The translations under genes were made by a program, and so were the position numbers. From NCBI RefSeq assembly GCF_000227135.1, contig NC_018248.1, positions 343,670-407,669 of the forward strand: 64,000 bases of DNA, in the 5' to 3' direction. Positions 50,016 through 59,667 of this stretch are shown one piece after another; positions within the stretch are counted from its first letter, which is position 1, and the number at the start of each line of letters is the position of its first letter. Below the pieces are notes generated by a model, which saw only the letters and a program-made list of their open reading frames with translations, was not told the DNA's origin and did no database searches. This DNA is from Leishmania donovani. Taxonomy: Eukaryota; Euglenozoa; Kinetoplastea; Trypanosomatida; Trypanosomatidae.

Positions 50016-51307
50016 GGCATCGGGTGTGCATGGGAAGACGAAGAGAAGGGCGTGCCAAGAGAGACCTGAGGTGTGGTGGATGCTGCACCCCTGCCCTACT
50101 CGTCCCCCTCGTCCCTTTCCTTGCTGTATACGAATCACTGCACCACGCACGTTTCCGTCTGTCTGTGCGCACTCGCCTGCCCCCCTCTTCAGGCAGAAAA
50201 TTTCCGCACCATTTCGTTTAAACACAATACACACATCACGGCTTTCTACGCCACCACCCGCGACTCCTGGAAAGGTATGGCTCCAGTTGACCTCCGTCCC
50301 CCTGCATCAGACACGGGCGAGACACGTCGCCGTCTTCTCCGAGTGCTCGAAGACCAGCTCCCCCCCCCCCAACACGCATGCACACTGACAAGGGTGCCTA
50401 TCAACTCCCACGGGCTCCCTTTGCTAGTCTTCCTACCCGCTACTGCGGCAGCGCGTGACGGAGGCCAAAGCCAAAGGTCCGCCACCGCCGTCTCGAGCAC
50501 TGCGCTCCATCTTGGCCATTACCCTCTAATCTACCACCATTCGCGTCTGCTTCTGCACACCCTCCTTCTATACCACATACATCTATCGATTGCTCCCATG
50601 ATGCCCGTGTCGTGCGGCGCACATTTTGGTCTCTGGCCATGCTGGTGACCGCTACGACCTGCTGGTGCTGCTGTAGCAGTCGTCGCTGCAAGAGAAGTAA
50701 GGGCAGCAGGAAGAGAAGGGGAGGGTACACGTCTTCCAACAAGGCGCAGCCAGCTCCACATGTGCTGCTGGCACCCTCCTATCCTAACCCAGTGGACGCA
50801 TCGGCGAAGCGCACGAAACGAAACGCTACTCTCTTTCTCTGTATCTCTCTCTCTCTGTGCCGGTTGAAACACGGGTGACGGGCGCCTATTCTCCCTCTCC
50901 GCTGCGCACGAGTCCGGCACATTGGCCTCGCTTCCCTCCTTTATCTTTCACTGGCGGAGGAAGTACACACGCACGACGCATATCTGCGCTGGCCTCTCGA
51001 ACTCTTTTCGTCTCCCTCTATTCGCACGTGGTTTGAGCGCGGTCGCGTTCACTGCGAACCTTTCCTCTGCCTGTCTGCCTGCCTGTCTCGTATCGAACTC
51101 TCAAAGGGCGCGCGACGAGCGACGAGGCGCGCAGACGGAGCAACAGAGAAGAGGCTCATCCAACTCGGTGGGGCCGTCTTGCCAACGCCGCACACAGTAC
51201 CCCCTCAGGGGGGAGGGCACGTGCGCTTTATTTGATCATCGCGGACACAAGTGAGGGAGAGATTACAAGGTGCGTACGCAAGACCAGAGCGCACGCACAC
51301 GCACGCT
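50016..51307. other. Intergenic spacer, no gene seen
   Basis: 1.3 kb spacer with a C run near 50361-50370, CTG triplets near 50660-50690 and pyrimidine tracts near 50823-50860 and 51000-51070. No coding frame seen. Confidence 0.6.
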
Positions 51308-54300
51308 ATGCCGTCCTCGTCCTCGTCGACGACTCACCGCTCGGAGGGCGTCCGCAGCTCTGAGCGACTCTCCGGCTCTCACTCTTCTTTGTCTGCTTCG
51401 CATGGCCGTCCAACCATCGGCCCATCGCCGCGTGGCGACCGCGCCATTGGCGCACAGACTCCACGCTCTGTCGAGTTTACGGAGGTGCCACACGCGGAGA
51501 TGGAGGAGAAAGATACATACAGCAGCAGCCGCACCAGCTCCAACGGCAGCCGGCTGCGTCGCTCCTGCGATGGTAATAGCGGCCATGTCCATCGCTACGC
51601 AGTGTCGGAGTCGTCGAACTGTAGCAGTTGCTTCGAGATGCTTGAACACGTGCCAGAGAACGACAGTCACCACAGAGCAGAGACGAGCGTGACGCACGGC
51701 ACTGTAACGTGCCATATGTCCCCCATGCTGCCGCCGCGATCCGGTGCGCGGGTGGGCGAGGCAGCGTGCTGTGATATCCGCTCAACCTGCTCGAGCCCCG
51801 CTCCTGCTGCCTCCGTAACCGTTGGTGGCACCGGTGGGTCTTCGCGGCCATCTTCCTCCTGTCCCTCGCCTGCTGCGAGCTCGTCGCTGACGACGCCGAA
51901 GCGGGTGGACGGCGCTTTCACGGGCGCTCACAGCTCTGCCGCGCAGCCGCCGGACTCGGCGGCGCCCTTCTCCAACGATTCGCTTGCTGCTTTGTCCACG
52001 GAGCAGATGGAGGCGGCACTCCAGCTGTACGTGGAGAAGGGTGGCGTTTACACGAATGAGGTCACCTCAGCGCTCCAGGCACTGCCGTGGTGTGCCGCGA
52101 CCTCGGCGCACGCTTCGCCGGTCTCCAGCGTCGCTGACACGTCTGCAGCGGACACGGGCGAGGAGGCAGAGCAGCATTTGGTCGATCCGGAGGTCTGGCT
52201 TGGCGCTGTGGCTGCAGCGACTGCCTCCGCAGTAGCAGTAGCCGAGAACGACGAGCAAGCAAGTGTGACTGCGCCGTCTGTTGCCACGCGCATCGCTTCA
52301 GCGGGAGTCCTACACAAGACACAAGGGCGACACAGCACGCTCGAAGAGGTCTCCACGATGATAATGCAGCCTTCGAATCTCGCCGACCCGTCTGCCCCTG
52401 TTCCCGTTGAACGAACAGTGGAGAAACGACGCAGCTCGGCTGACTCTTCGAGTGAACTTGCCGCCGTTGGCGGTGCTGCGACCGACAGCGACTTTGCTGA
52501 CCATGAGGCAGACCGTGGCCCAGGGCGAAGCTCAGCCGTTGTCTCTCCGGTGGACAGTCGCTCCCATCTCCGCGGCGATGATAGCAATGACAGCACACCG
52601 AGGGTAAACAGTGTCAACGGCCATCATGTATCCACTGATCGCAAGCTGGCCTACGGTGACGTCAACGACGACTCCACAGAGCGCCCAGCACGTGGGGAGC
52701 GCTCCCCCTCTTTTCCACAGCTGACGCGACGCCACCGATCAGGCTCTGCGCAGCAGCAGCGACTGCCCGTGCCCAGTTTTATGAGCAACACCCGACCACT
52801 ACGAAGCTCCCCTTTATACTCTTCCGTGTCGCCGATGCAGCGCTCTGTGGATGACCAACAACGGTCTCCTGCAACCGCGGCAGCGTCCTCGCCGGTGTGT
52901 GTCACGAAAGACGCGACGGAGACCGCCGCTCCCCCGGCTGCGTCGGTGTTCGATACAGTCTTTGCGGGAACCGCAGGCATGCACGCCCTTTTCCAGCTGT
53001 GCCTGCGGACACCCCTGGCGACGGCCTCCGCGACGATGAGGGTTAGCGACTGGTACGCGCTCCTAGACCAGCTGCGGCACAATGGGTGCCACAAGCTGCC
53101 ACCGCAGCCAATCCTCGACGACGTCGCCCGCACCATCGCGCACACAATGCAGTCTGAAGGGCATTCAGGCGGGCTGACTTTGAGCGATTTCGCCCGCGTT
53201 ATACAGTGCCAGCTGAAGGAGGTGAGGGTCGACATGACATCGCCGCTTCCTCGAAATGTCCCCGCCGGCGACGAGACGGCGTCGCGGCAGGAGGTGGCGC
53301 TGCACTTCCCACAACACCCCAGGTATACGGTCACTGTACCGACATCTGCAGCATTATCATCACAGTCACCCTCGTTTCCATCGAGACGCAGCAGCCGGCG
53401 CAGCTCGCAGACGAAGCTGACACCGGTGACTGACAGCGGCCAGTGGCGTGTGCTGCCGACGTGGTGCATGGCGCTTGCCGGTCTCTTTCCGCTAGAGATG
53501 TCGAAGGTGTGCCCTGTGCCCGTGGTGCGCTACCTGCGCAGCGTCGGGCTGATTCGCGCGGTGCTCGAGGCCATCACGCAGCGCCTGCAGATCGAGGTGG
53601 AGGCAATCCCTGAATGCGTAGCACCTATATCGAGCGCGGCCAGCAAGGAAGCAGAGAACCCGTCCGAAGGCGCAGCGGTGGAGAGCCTTGTGCTGTCAGC
53701 GTCATGTGAGGGATCTGGAGGGAGCAGATCGGTGAGCAACCTGCTCGCTCGGAGCGGCGCCTCTGCCGGTGCCCGCCCCGCTATCTCGGTCGTCGTCACT
53801 GAGAAGGCTGTTGGCGACAGTGGCGGCAGAAATGGGACATGGAATGAGCAGCCGATTTGGGGATCTGCGACGGCGGGCAATTACCGCAGGAGGGTAAAGC
53901 GCCGTAAAAGGGGCGCTGCCACGAACATGGTGGCAACCCCAGAGAGGGCAGGAAGCGACTGTGCGATAGTCGCCTCGAACCCGCAGGGGGCGAGCAGCGG
54001 TAGCAGCTGTCCCAAGGCGGGCACCACTGCCTCCGCCAGTAGTGATACCTTCAAGTCGCACTACCTCGATCAGCGTCCCCTCGATGAGATCAGCATCTCC
54101 GTCGTGGCGCGGGCCAAGGCGCGCCGTCTCATGGACACGCTCCGGCGCCATACTGTCCCGATCAACCGCTACGAGTGCTTCGCGCGTGTGGAGCAGGAGG
54201 ATGAGCCAGTGCGGCAGGCGCTGTGCTTTGTGTCTCGGGAGGAGCTGAAGGCGACCTTCAGCAGCGACGGTGGCGAGGACAGCGATGCAGACTCGGACGC

Positions 54301-55639
54301 GATGCCCGACATGATTGCCGCTCTGACGTACCACCCAGGGGAGGAGACAGAGGCGAGCCTAGTTGGGACGGCCGCGAAGGACGGCGGTGGCGTAGACGTG
54401 GACCAGACACGCTCGGCTCTGCCGCCTCCAACGCTGTCGCGCACGTCTACCCCCAACGTTCTGCCCACCGTCATCATGGGTGCCACGCGTGCTTCAATGC
54501 ACGCCGGCGGGCGGGCCTCGTCCGTCACCACATCCCGGGTGGCTTCCGCCGGCAGCGCAGTGAGGCCACCGCCGCCCGTGCCTTGTATGTTCCGCATGAG
54601 CGGCGTGCTCCCCACCGCACTTCCCCGAAAACAGGAGGAGGCTCTGGTGAGTCGACTCAGCAAACCCGTCTGCGACCCTGCCGCGATGAGTCTGCGTGTG
54701 GCCTCTAAGGAAAATGGCTACACGTCCTGTCACGCTGCGGACACCACAACAGCCATAGGCGCATCCGACTCAGCATCTGCGAACGCCAAGGCGATTGAAG
54801 ACCGCCCGACTCGTTTAGCGCGATCACGGCGTCCCTCTGGGTCAGCCGCCCAGCGCCACTACCGGTCCCACCTGCATCCGACGGATCGAGAGTCGTCCAA
54901 TGACACAGTTTCGCGCAGTGGCCCAGCTGCGCCATCGCGGAATGGTTTCCGCCGGCGGCGCGGCCGCCCATCCTCATCGCGGACGGATCGATGCTACGCC
55001 TCCTTGTGCCCCGGTCGCCAGCATCAGCTGTCATCGTCGTTGGCGGCCAACACGGACAGCGGCGGCGCCTGCACGTCGCAGCCGACAGAGGGGCGAAACC
55101 GCAGTTTCTCTTTCTTCGACGTTCCTTACGTTCTTGCGGCGGCGCCGCTGTCGTCATCGGCCGCGGCGGCGGCTGCCGCGCAAGTGATCGGCGGCGGTGC
55201 GCCATCCGCATCATCATCGGGTGTAGCGATTCCGCCGCAGCCGCCGGCCCTGCGTCGACAGGCAGGCCACCGTATCGCGTCACGAGGTGCCCCTTGTGGC
55301 GCCTCGAGGGCGGGCTCCGCAGCGCCGCTTCGTGCCAAGGCGAAGGACGAGCCCGCAGACGGTCGGCGAGCTGGGAACATCCCAAACAACGCTGTTCTCA
55401 AGCTGGCGCGGCGCGGCTTGCGCTCTAGAAGGTCAACTCCCCGACGCTCGAGTGATGCCCCACCGCGCGACCGAAGTGCCGTTGATGCACGTGGGGAGGA
55501 GAACAGTAGCAGGCCAAAAGCGGCCGATGCCGCAGCTGCCGCACACCCACCGGCTGCTCCCCCGCAGCCGCACATCTCCCTCTACGAGCGACGCCTTTGT
55601 CGACAGCTTCAACGTGCATACTCCAACGAACACATCTAA
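51308..55639 (+). CDS. Large hypothetical protein with conserved-looking islands (1443 aa)
   Basis: Not recognised. First ATG at 51308 (MPSSSSSTTHRSEGVR); only a GTG lies upstream in frame. Most of the protein is Ser/Ala/Thr/Arg-rich and probably disordered. Better ordered islands are: about 220-250 (DSLAALSTEQMEAALQLYVE, a predicted helix); about 549-640 (FAGTAGMHALFQLCLRTPLA, then RVSDWYALLDQLRHNGCHKL, then GGLTLSDFARVIQCQLKEVR), which has a helical, EF-hand-like rhythm but no clear calcium loop; about 715-765 (WRVLPTWCMALAGLFPLEMS, VRYLRSVGLIRAVLEAI); and about 925-985 (ISISVVARAKARRLMDTLRR, then FARVEQEDEPVRQALCFVSR). A basic cluster RRRVKRRKRG near 859-868 could be a nuclear signal. Another Arg-rich stretch lies near the C-terminus. 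Function cannot be assigned. Confidence 0.75.
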   Translation: MPSSSSSTTHRSEGVRSSERLSGSHSSLSASHGRPTIGPSPRGDRAIGAQTPRSVEFTEVPHAEMEEKDTYSSSRTSSNGSRLRRSCDGNSGHVHRYAVSESSNCSSCFEMLEHVPENDSHHRAETSVTHGTVTCHMSPMLPPRSGARVGEAACCDIRSTCSSPAPAASVTVGGTGGSSRPSSSCPSPAASSSLTTPKRVDGAFTGAHSSAAQPPDSAAPFSNDSLAALSTEQMEAALQLYVEKGGVYTNEVTSALQALPWCAATSAHASPVSSVADTSAADTGEEAEQHLVDPEVWLGAVAAATASAVAVAENDEQASVTAPSVATRIASAGVLHKTQGRHSTLEEVSTMIMQPSNLADPSAPVPVERTVEKRRSSADSSSELAAVGGAATDSDFADHEADRGPGRSSAVVSPVDSRSHLRGDDSNDSTPRVNSVNGHHVSTDRKLAYGDVNDDSTERPARGERSPSFPQLTRRHRSGSAQQQRLPVPSFMSNTRPLRSSPLYSSVSPMQRSVDDQQRSPATAAASSPVCVTKDATETAAPPAASVFDTVFAGTAGMHALFQLCLRTPLATASATMRVSDWYALLDQLRHNGCHKLPPQPILDDVARTIAHTMQSEGHSGGLTLSDFARVIQCQLKEVRVDMTSPLPRNVPAGDETASRQEVALHFPQHPRYTVTVPTSAALSSQSPSFPSRRSSRRSSQTKLTPVTDSGQWRVLPTWCMALAGLFPLEMSKVCPVPVVRYLRSVGLIRAVLEAITQRLQIEVEAIPECVAPISSAASKEAENPSEGAAVESLVLSASCEGSGGSRSVSNLLARSGASAGARPAISVVVTEKAVGDSGGRNGTWNEQPIWGSATAGNYRRRVKRRKRGAATNMVATPERAGSDCAIVASNPQGASSGSSCPKAGTTASASSDTFKSHYLDQRPLDEISISVVARAKARRLMDTLRRHTVPINRYECFARVEQEDEPVRQALCFVSREELKATFSSDGGEDSDADSDAMPDMIAALTYHPGEETEASLVGTAAKDGGGVDVDQTRSALPPPTLSRTSTPNVLPTVIMGATRASMHAGGRASSVTTSRVASAGSAVRPPPPVPCMFRMSGVLPTALPRKQEEALVSRLSKPVCDPAAMSLRVASKENGYTSCHAADTTTAIGASDSASANAKAIEDRPTRLARSRRPSGSAAQRHYRSHLHPTDRESSNDTVSRSGPAAPSRNGFRRRRGRPSSSRTDRCYASLCPGRQHQLSSSLAANTDSGGACTSQPTEGRNRSFSFFDVPYVLAAAPLSSSAAAAAAAQVIGGGAPSASSSGVAIPPQPPALRRQAGHRIASRGAPCGASRAGSAAPLRAKAKDEPADGRRAGNIPNNAVLKLARRGLRSRRSTPRRSSDAPPRDRSAVDARGEENSSRPKAADAAAAAHPPAAPPQPHISLYERRLCRQLQRAYSNEHI

Positions 55640-56541
55640 CACCGCACGAACTGAGATGACGGAGAAGGGTGAGGGAGGGGGGGTGAGAGAAGGCGTACCG
55701 ATGTGGTCGCATCTCAGGACGCCTGCAACATGCAGAGAGAGAGAGAGAAAGGGGTGGGGCGAAGGATGCGCGAACGGCAGAGACTGTCGGGAGGAGGGGG
55801 TGGGGCGAGCAGCCGTTGCGATCCCGCAATCATTTCACCCCTCATCGTCCGCCGCCCAGTTGCCCCTCGCCGTTTTCTCGTTCTCCTTATATCCCCTCAC
55901 TGTGAAACAAACAAGAGGGTACTGCGACTGTGTGTGGTGTCTCACGCAATCACCCCCCTCCCCCTTCCACGCACACGCGCATGCAGCGAGGCCAGCACAC
56001 CGCGCACCTTTCTTGCCTGCCCTTTTCTGGATGTACAGTTCTTGACACCGCGAATGTTCGGCCACGCATGCGGGCACGCACAAGGCACAGTGTTGCTGAG
56101 CAAGAAGCACACGCGCAGGGCATTGGCGGTTTCTTGTGTTTCCTTTTTTTTACCTGTGCATGTGTGTGTGTGTGCGCACATCTGCACATCTGCGTATTTG
56201 CCCTTTCCCTTCTTTTTCAACGTGTACCCCTCCCCCCTCTTCCTCCTCCTCCTTACTGGACTTTTACAATGTCCACGTATTCCAAAACGCTTCTCTCCGG
56301 CCCTCAAGGTTGTGGCTGCTGATGCGGGGCGACTGCACCGCCCTTTGGCCGCTATCATGCTCAGGACAGCCACTGCTTCCTCCTCGGGCGCTATGATTTT
56401 GCATGCGTGTCTATGTGTCTGTGTGCTTGTGCCTTTTTTCTCCATCTCGTCTGCGGTCGATCCCTGCACGTTCTCAACTCGCCACACTGCACCGTGTGCG
56501 CACTGCACAGTCTAAAGGGCATACCAACAGTTGCTAGACAT
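55640..56541. other. Intergenic spacer, no gene seen
   Basis: 0.9 kb spacer with a G-rich purine tract at 55660-55690, a TG tract at about 56158-56176 and pyrimidine tracts near 56200-56260. The frame of the next gene is open leftward to about 56407 but reads as spacer. Confidence 0.6.
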
Positions 56542-58701
56542 ATGCCGCTGCATCCATATCCCCTATCGGGCGTGACGCCTCTCTCTCTCTTGCAACAACT
56601 ACAGCGAAGGCCATGCGGCGGCAGTGCTAGTTCGTGGCTGCTCCGGCGGCTGCCGCTGCAGCGACGGTGCGAGGCACGAGTGGAGGTGCAGCGACGCAGC
56701 TTTGCCACCTGCGACATGCAACTTTCGCGCTCTTCGCCAGCGCCGCCGTCGTCATCGTCATCGCTGCTATCTACCACGATGCAGGCGAAGGATGTCGTGA
56801 CGCGCCTTGGTCCGAGCGAGCGCCTCCCCGGGCTGCGCGGCGTGTTTCTCACAAAGCCGATAAAAAAGTTTCACCCCATCGAGGTACTACCCACCGCTGC
56901 TTCTGCCGCCGCGACCACCACGACTGCCGCCACAGCTGACAGCAGCGCAGAGCGGCCGGACGCTCCTCGCAGCTCGACATCCGCCATCGTCTCACAGGCC
57001 CCACCGCTTGTGCTGAACTTGGCCTTTGCTCCTCGACACAGCATCTCGCTGCGCCGCTTTCTGGCCCTTCGGCACATGTTCAGCACATCTGCCTACCTGC
57101 ACGTGACGACAGAGGATGGCTGGTACTTGGTTGCGCCGAGCTCCGCGGCACCCCTCTGCCCCGACGTCACTGGCCTGCAGGCGTGGTGCTGTCGCCATCA
57201 TCACCGATACCTCAAGCATGCCTCCACCGCCGTCAAGGCGGCCACATCGTCGACCACGCCATCGTCGCGAGCGGCCCGCTGCAGCACGCATACAGAGATA
57301 ACCAAGCTGGAGGCAGCGCTGGACAACGGCGAGGAGCTCAGCGAGGAGCAGCTGCAGAGGCTGGCGGCGCAGGAGAAGGCGTCCTTTGCGCACACGCCAG
57401 AAAGCGAGGAGGCGGATATGGATGATCACACCGATGGGACCGACGACATGCCTGCTGTACATGAACCGCGCGACCCAGTTAGTCGGAAGACCGCATCACC
57501 CACCGCAGAAACTCTCCGGGAGCGCTCCGCTGGTGCTCCAGCATCCGCTTTCGGATTGTCACCGCCGGAGTTGAGGACGCCACCGCCGCTCATCTCCGAG
57601 GCACACCTCTTCGACATTAACGACGGCGTCGCGTGGCCACTGCCGCCGTCCGACGACTTGGCCAACCACGAGTACTGGAAGAGCCATCGCCAACGCATGG
57701 CGCTATACGAGAGCACCGGCGATGCAGACGCCTCCGAGCAGCGCGAAGCGCTGCTGGCGACTCTCCGCGCCGACCCGGAGATAGCGCAGAAACTGTCGTC
57801 TGAGCAGGAGCTGTACACTGCCGCCGAGGCGCTCTTTCAGGCGCTGAAGCACAAGGCCAACGTGACCCTGAACGTAGACGCCGACACCGGCCTTCTCACG
57901 CTCGTCCCGCTGCGGGATCTGCACGCTGGCGAAGAGCTCCTTCTCCACTACGGCCGCGAGTGGTGGACTGGGCGACTGCTCTTCTCGCTGCTCTTGTCCA
58001 TATCAGACGCCGAGATGCCGCAGATCCGGTGGATCGAGCAGCTGTTTGATCACGCCGTAGACAGGAACGAGCCTTTCCCACTGCTCATCGTGGCACATGA
58101 GCAGCGCAAGCGGCCTCGGCGAGGCTGTTCAAGGGGACCAAAGGTTTGCAAGGGCCTCAAGAGCGAATCCAGCGGCGACGGCGACGAGCGGCAGCAGCAG
58201 TCAACACAGTGTGCGCCGCTGACGAAGCCTCACGGTGACTCTGCTGAGACATCTTCTACCACCGCCATGACGGCAGAGCTGCCCATGTCTCAACGCAAGC
58301 TGGGTCGTGCCGTTCTATACAATACCGTCACACGTAAGAGAGCGACCGACGCCGCCGTGCTCGCCTTCGCGGTTCGGCGGAGCTGCATTGAGCAGGGCTT
58401 CCTGAGTCGCCTTCTGGTCGGCGACGCGGCGGGCGGGGCCGAACCGGTGTTTCAACTCTCCGAGCCAGACAAAGAGGTACCCATGCGAGTGCTGCGACGC
58501 GTGCTGCTGGCGTCTCTTCGCGGCATGACGGCGAGCGCACAGAGAACCGTTCCACACAAGGACGAGAACGCCCCTGCCGTGGCGGGTTCGGCCGTCGCGG
58601 ATACCGCCGCTGCTGTCGTCGACCAGGGCGCACCACCACAGACAAGTGCTAACACCGGCGGTGACGGTGATGATGGGGACGACGCTGTCTTCAGCGTCTA
58701 G
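56542..58701 (+). CDS. Divergent SET-domain protein, possibly mitochondrial (719 aa)
   Basis: Start chosen at 56542 (MPLHPYPLSGVTPLSLLQQL); an ATG at 56413 would add 43 residues of low-quality sequence. The first 60 residues are rich in Arg, Leu and Ser without acids (WLLRRLPLQRRCEARVEVQR), resembling a mitochondrial presequence. A SET domain is split: the start motif LRGVFLTKPIKKFHPIEVLP is at about 96-115, and the end motif LVPLRDLHAGEELLLHYGREWW at about 454-475, with G463-E464-E465 and Tyr470. The usual NHS motif before it is replaced by ALKHKANVTLNVD, so the SAM-pocket Asn is not evident. A long insert with acidic patches (EEADMDDHTDGTDD) separates the parts. SET proteins methylate lysines on histones or other proteins, such as ribosomal proteins or cytochrome c; the target is unknown here. 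The C-terminal 200 residues are Ala/Ser/Thr-rich with no recognised domain. Confidence 0.7.
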   Translation: MPLHPYPLSGVTPLSLLQQLQRRPCGGSASSWLLRRLPLQRRCEARVEVQRRSFATCDMQLSRSSPAPPSSSSSLLSTTMQAKDVVTRLGPSERLPGLRGVFLTKPIKKFHPIEVLPTAASAAATTTTAATADSSAERPDAPRSSTSAIVSQAPPLVLNLAFAPRHSISLRRFLALRHMFSTSAYLHVTTEDGWYLVAPSSAAPLCPDVTGLQAWCCRHHHRYLKHASTAVKAATSSTTPSSRAARCSTHTEITKLEAALDNGEELSEEQLQRLAAQEKASFAHTPESEEADMDDHTDGTDDMPAVHEPRDPVSRKTASPTAETLRERSAGAPASAFGLSPPELRTPPPLISEAHLFDINDGVAWPLPPSDDLANHEYWKSHRQRMALYESTGDADASEQREALLATLRADPEIAQKLSSEQELYTAAEALFQALKHKANVTLNVDADTGLLTLVPLRDLHAGEELLLHYGREWWTGRLLFSLLLSISDAEMPQIRWIEQLFDHAVDRNEPFPLLIVAHEQRKRPRRGCSRGPKVCKGLKSESSGDGDERQQQSTQCAPLTKPHGDSAETSSTTAMTAELPMSQRKLGRAVLYNTVTRKRATDAAVLAFAVRRSCIEQGFLSRLLVGDAAGGAEPVFQLSEPDKEVPMRVLRRVLLASLRGMTASAQRTVPHKDENAPAVAGSAVADTAAAVVDQGAPPQTSANTGGDGDDGDDAVFSV

Positions 58702-59667
58702 CGCAAGAGACGTGTGTGAAAAGGCGGTTTGGAGTGAGCGAAGAGAGAGCTCGTGGAATGGCGCGCATGCATGCGATGCGTCCCGGCTTCCTCTCTGCTG
58801 TTGCTGCTGCTGCCCTCCCTCTCCTTCCAGCGCGTGCTCCATCCCACGTGTGTATCATGACGCCGCTCACGACGGAGGCCTGTTTATCAACGTATGGCGT
58901 CTCTTTGCACTAACGTCTGCCATCGTGGAGACCCACACACATGCGCACGCCGCTGTCTCAGAGACGAGGGGGCCGGCCAGCGCGTTCAACTGTGTTCGTG
59001 TGTGTCTTCCCTCTCTTCCCCGCCTCTACCCTTTCTCCAGTGGACTTTGTGGTGATGTATGCGCGTCTGTGCCCTTCCCGCCATCTCTCTCCATCACCAC
59101 GAGCTCCACACATGCGCGTGCCCAGCCTTGCCCTGATGCACACACCTGCTGCCTTGACACTCTCTCACGAACCCATCTCCGCGCTCCCTTGTTCATCTCC
59201 ACTTATGACACTTCACCAACAACAGAACAACCCCTCTGACCTCCTTCCCTTCGATACAGGCGCCCTCTCCCTCATCGTTCCTCAGGTGCTGACGCACGAA
59301 CGGCCTCGTACAGATTTGCACGCACGAGAGCACACAGGCACCGACACACGTTTTGGCAGTAGCGGCAGCATCAAGACGTGCCGCGTGCTCGCCGAAGTGC
59401 GAGCAAGAAAAGTGCGCGCTTTACTGACCAACCGCTGCTGCATCCGCTGCTTCCCGTGCACGCGATCAAGCAGACGGGTTGCATCCCGCACACGCCAGCG
59501 AAGGAGGCGGTGGCGCGTTGCTGGGCTTCACCGCTCGCCCCTCAACACCCTCAACGAGCTCCCCTGCCCCTGCCGCGGTTGGTCTCTTTTCTTACGTAGT
59601 CACACACACACACGCGCACACACGCACAGACGTGCCCCCCTTCTCTCCTATACCGTTGCGCTGAACC
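58702..59667. other. Intergenic spacer, no gene seen
   Basis: 1.0 kb spacer. Pyrimidine tracts lie near 59010-59040 and 59230-59290, and a (CA)n tract at 59601-59629 lies shortly before the IFT172 ATG. A frame that overlaps the IFT172 start is a shadow and is rejected. Confidence 0.6.
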
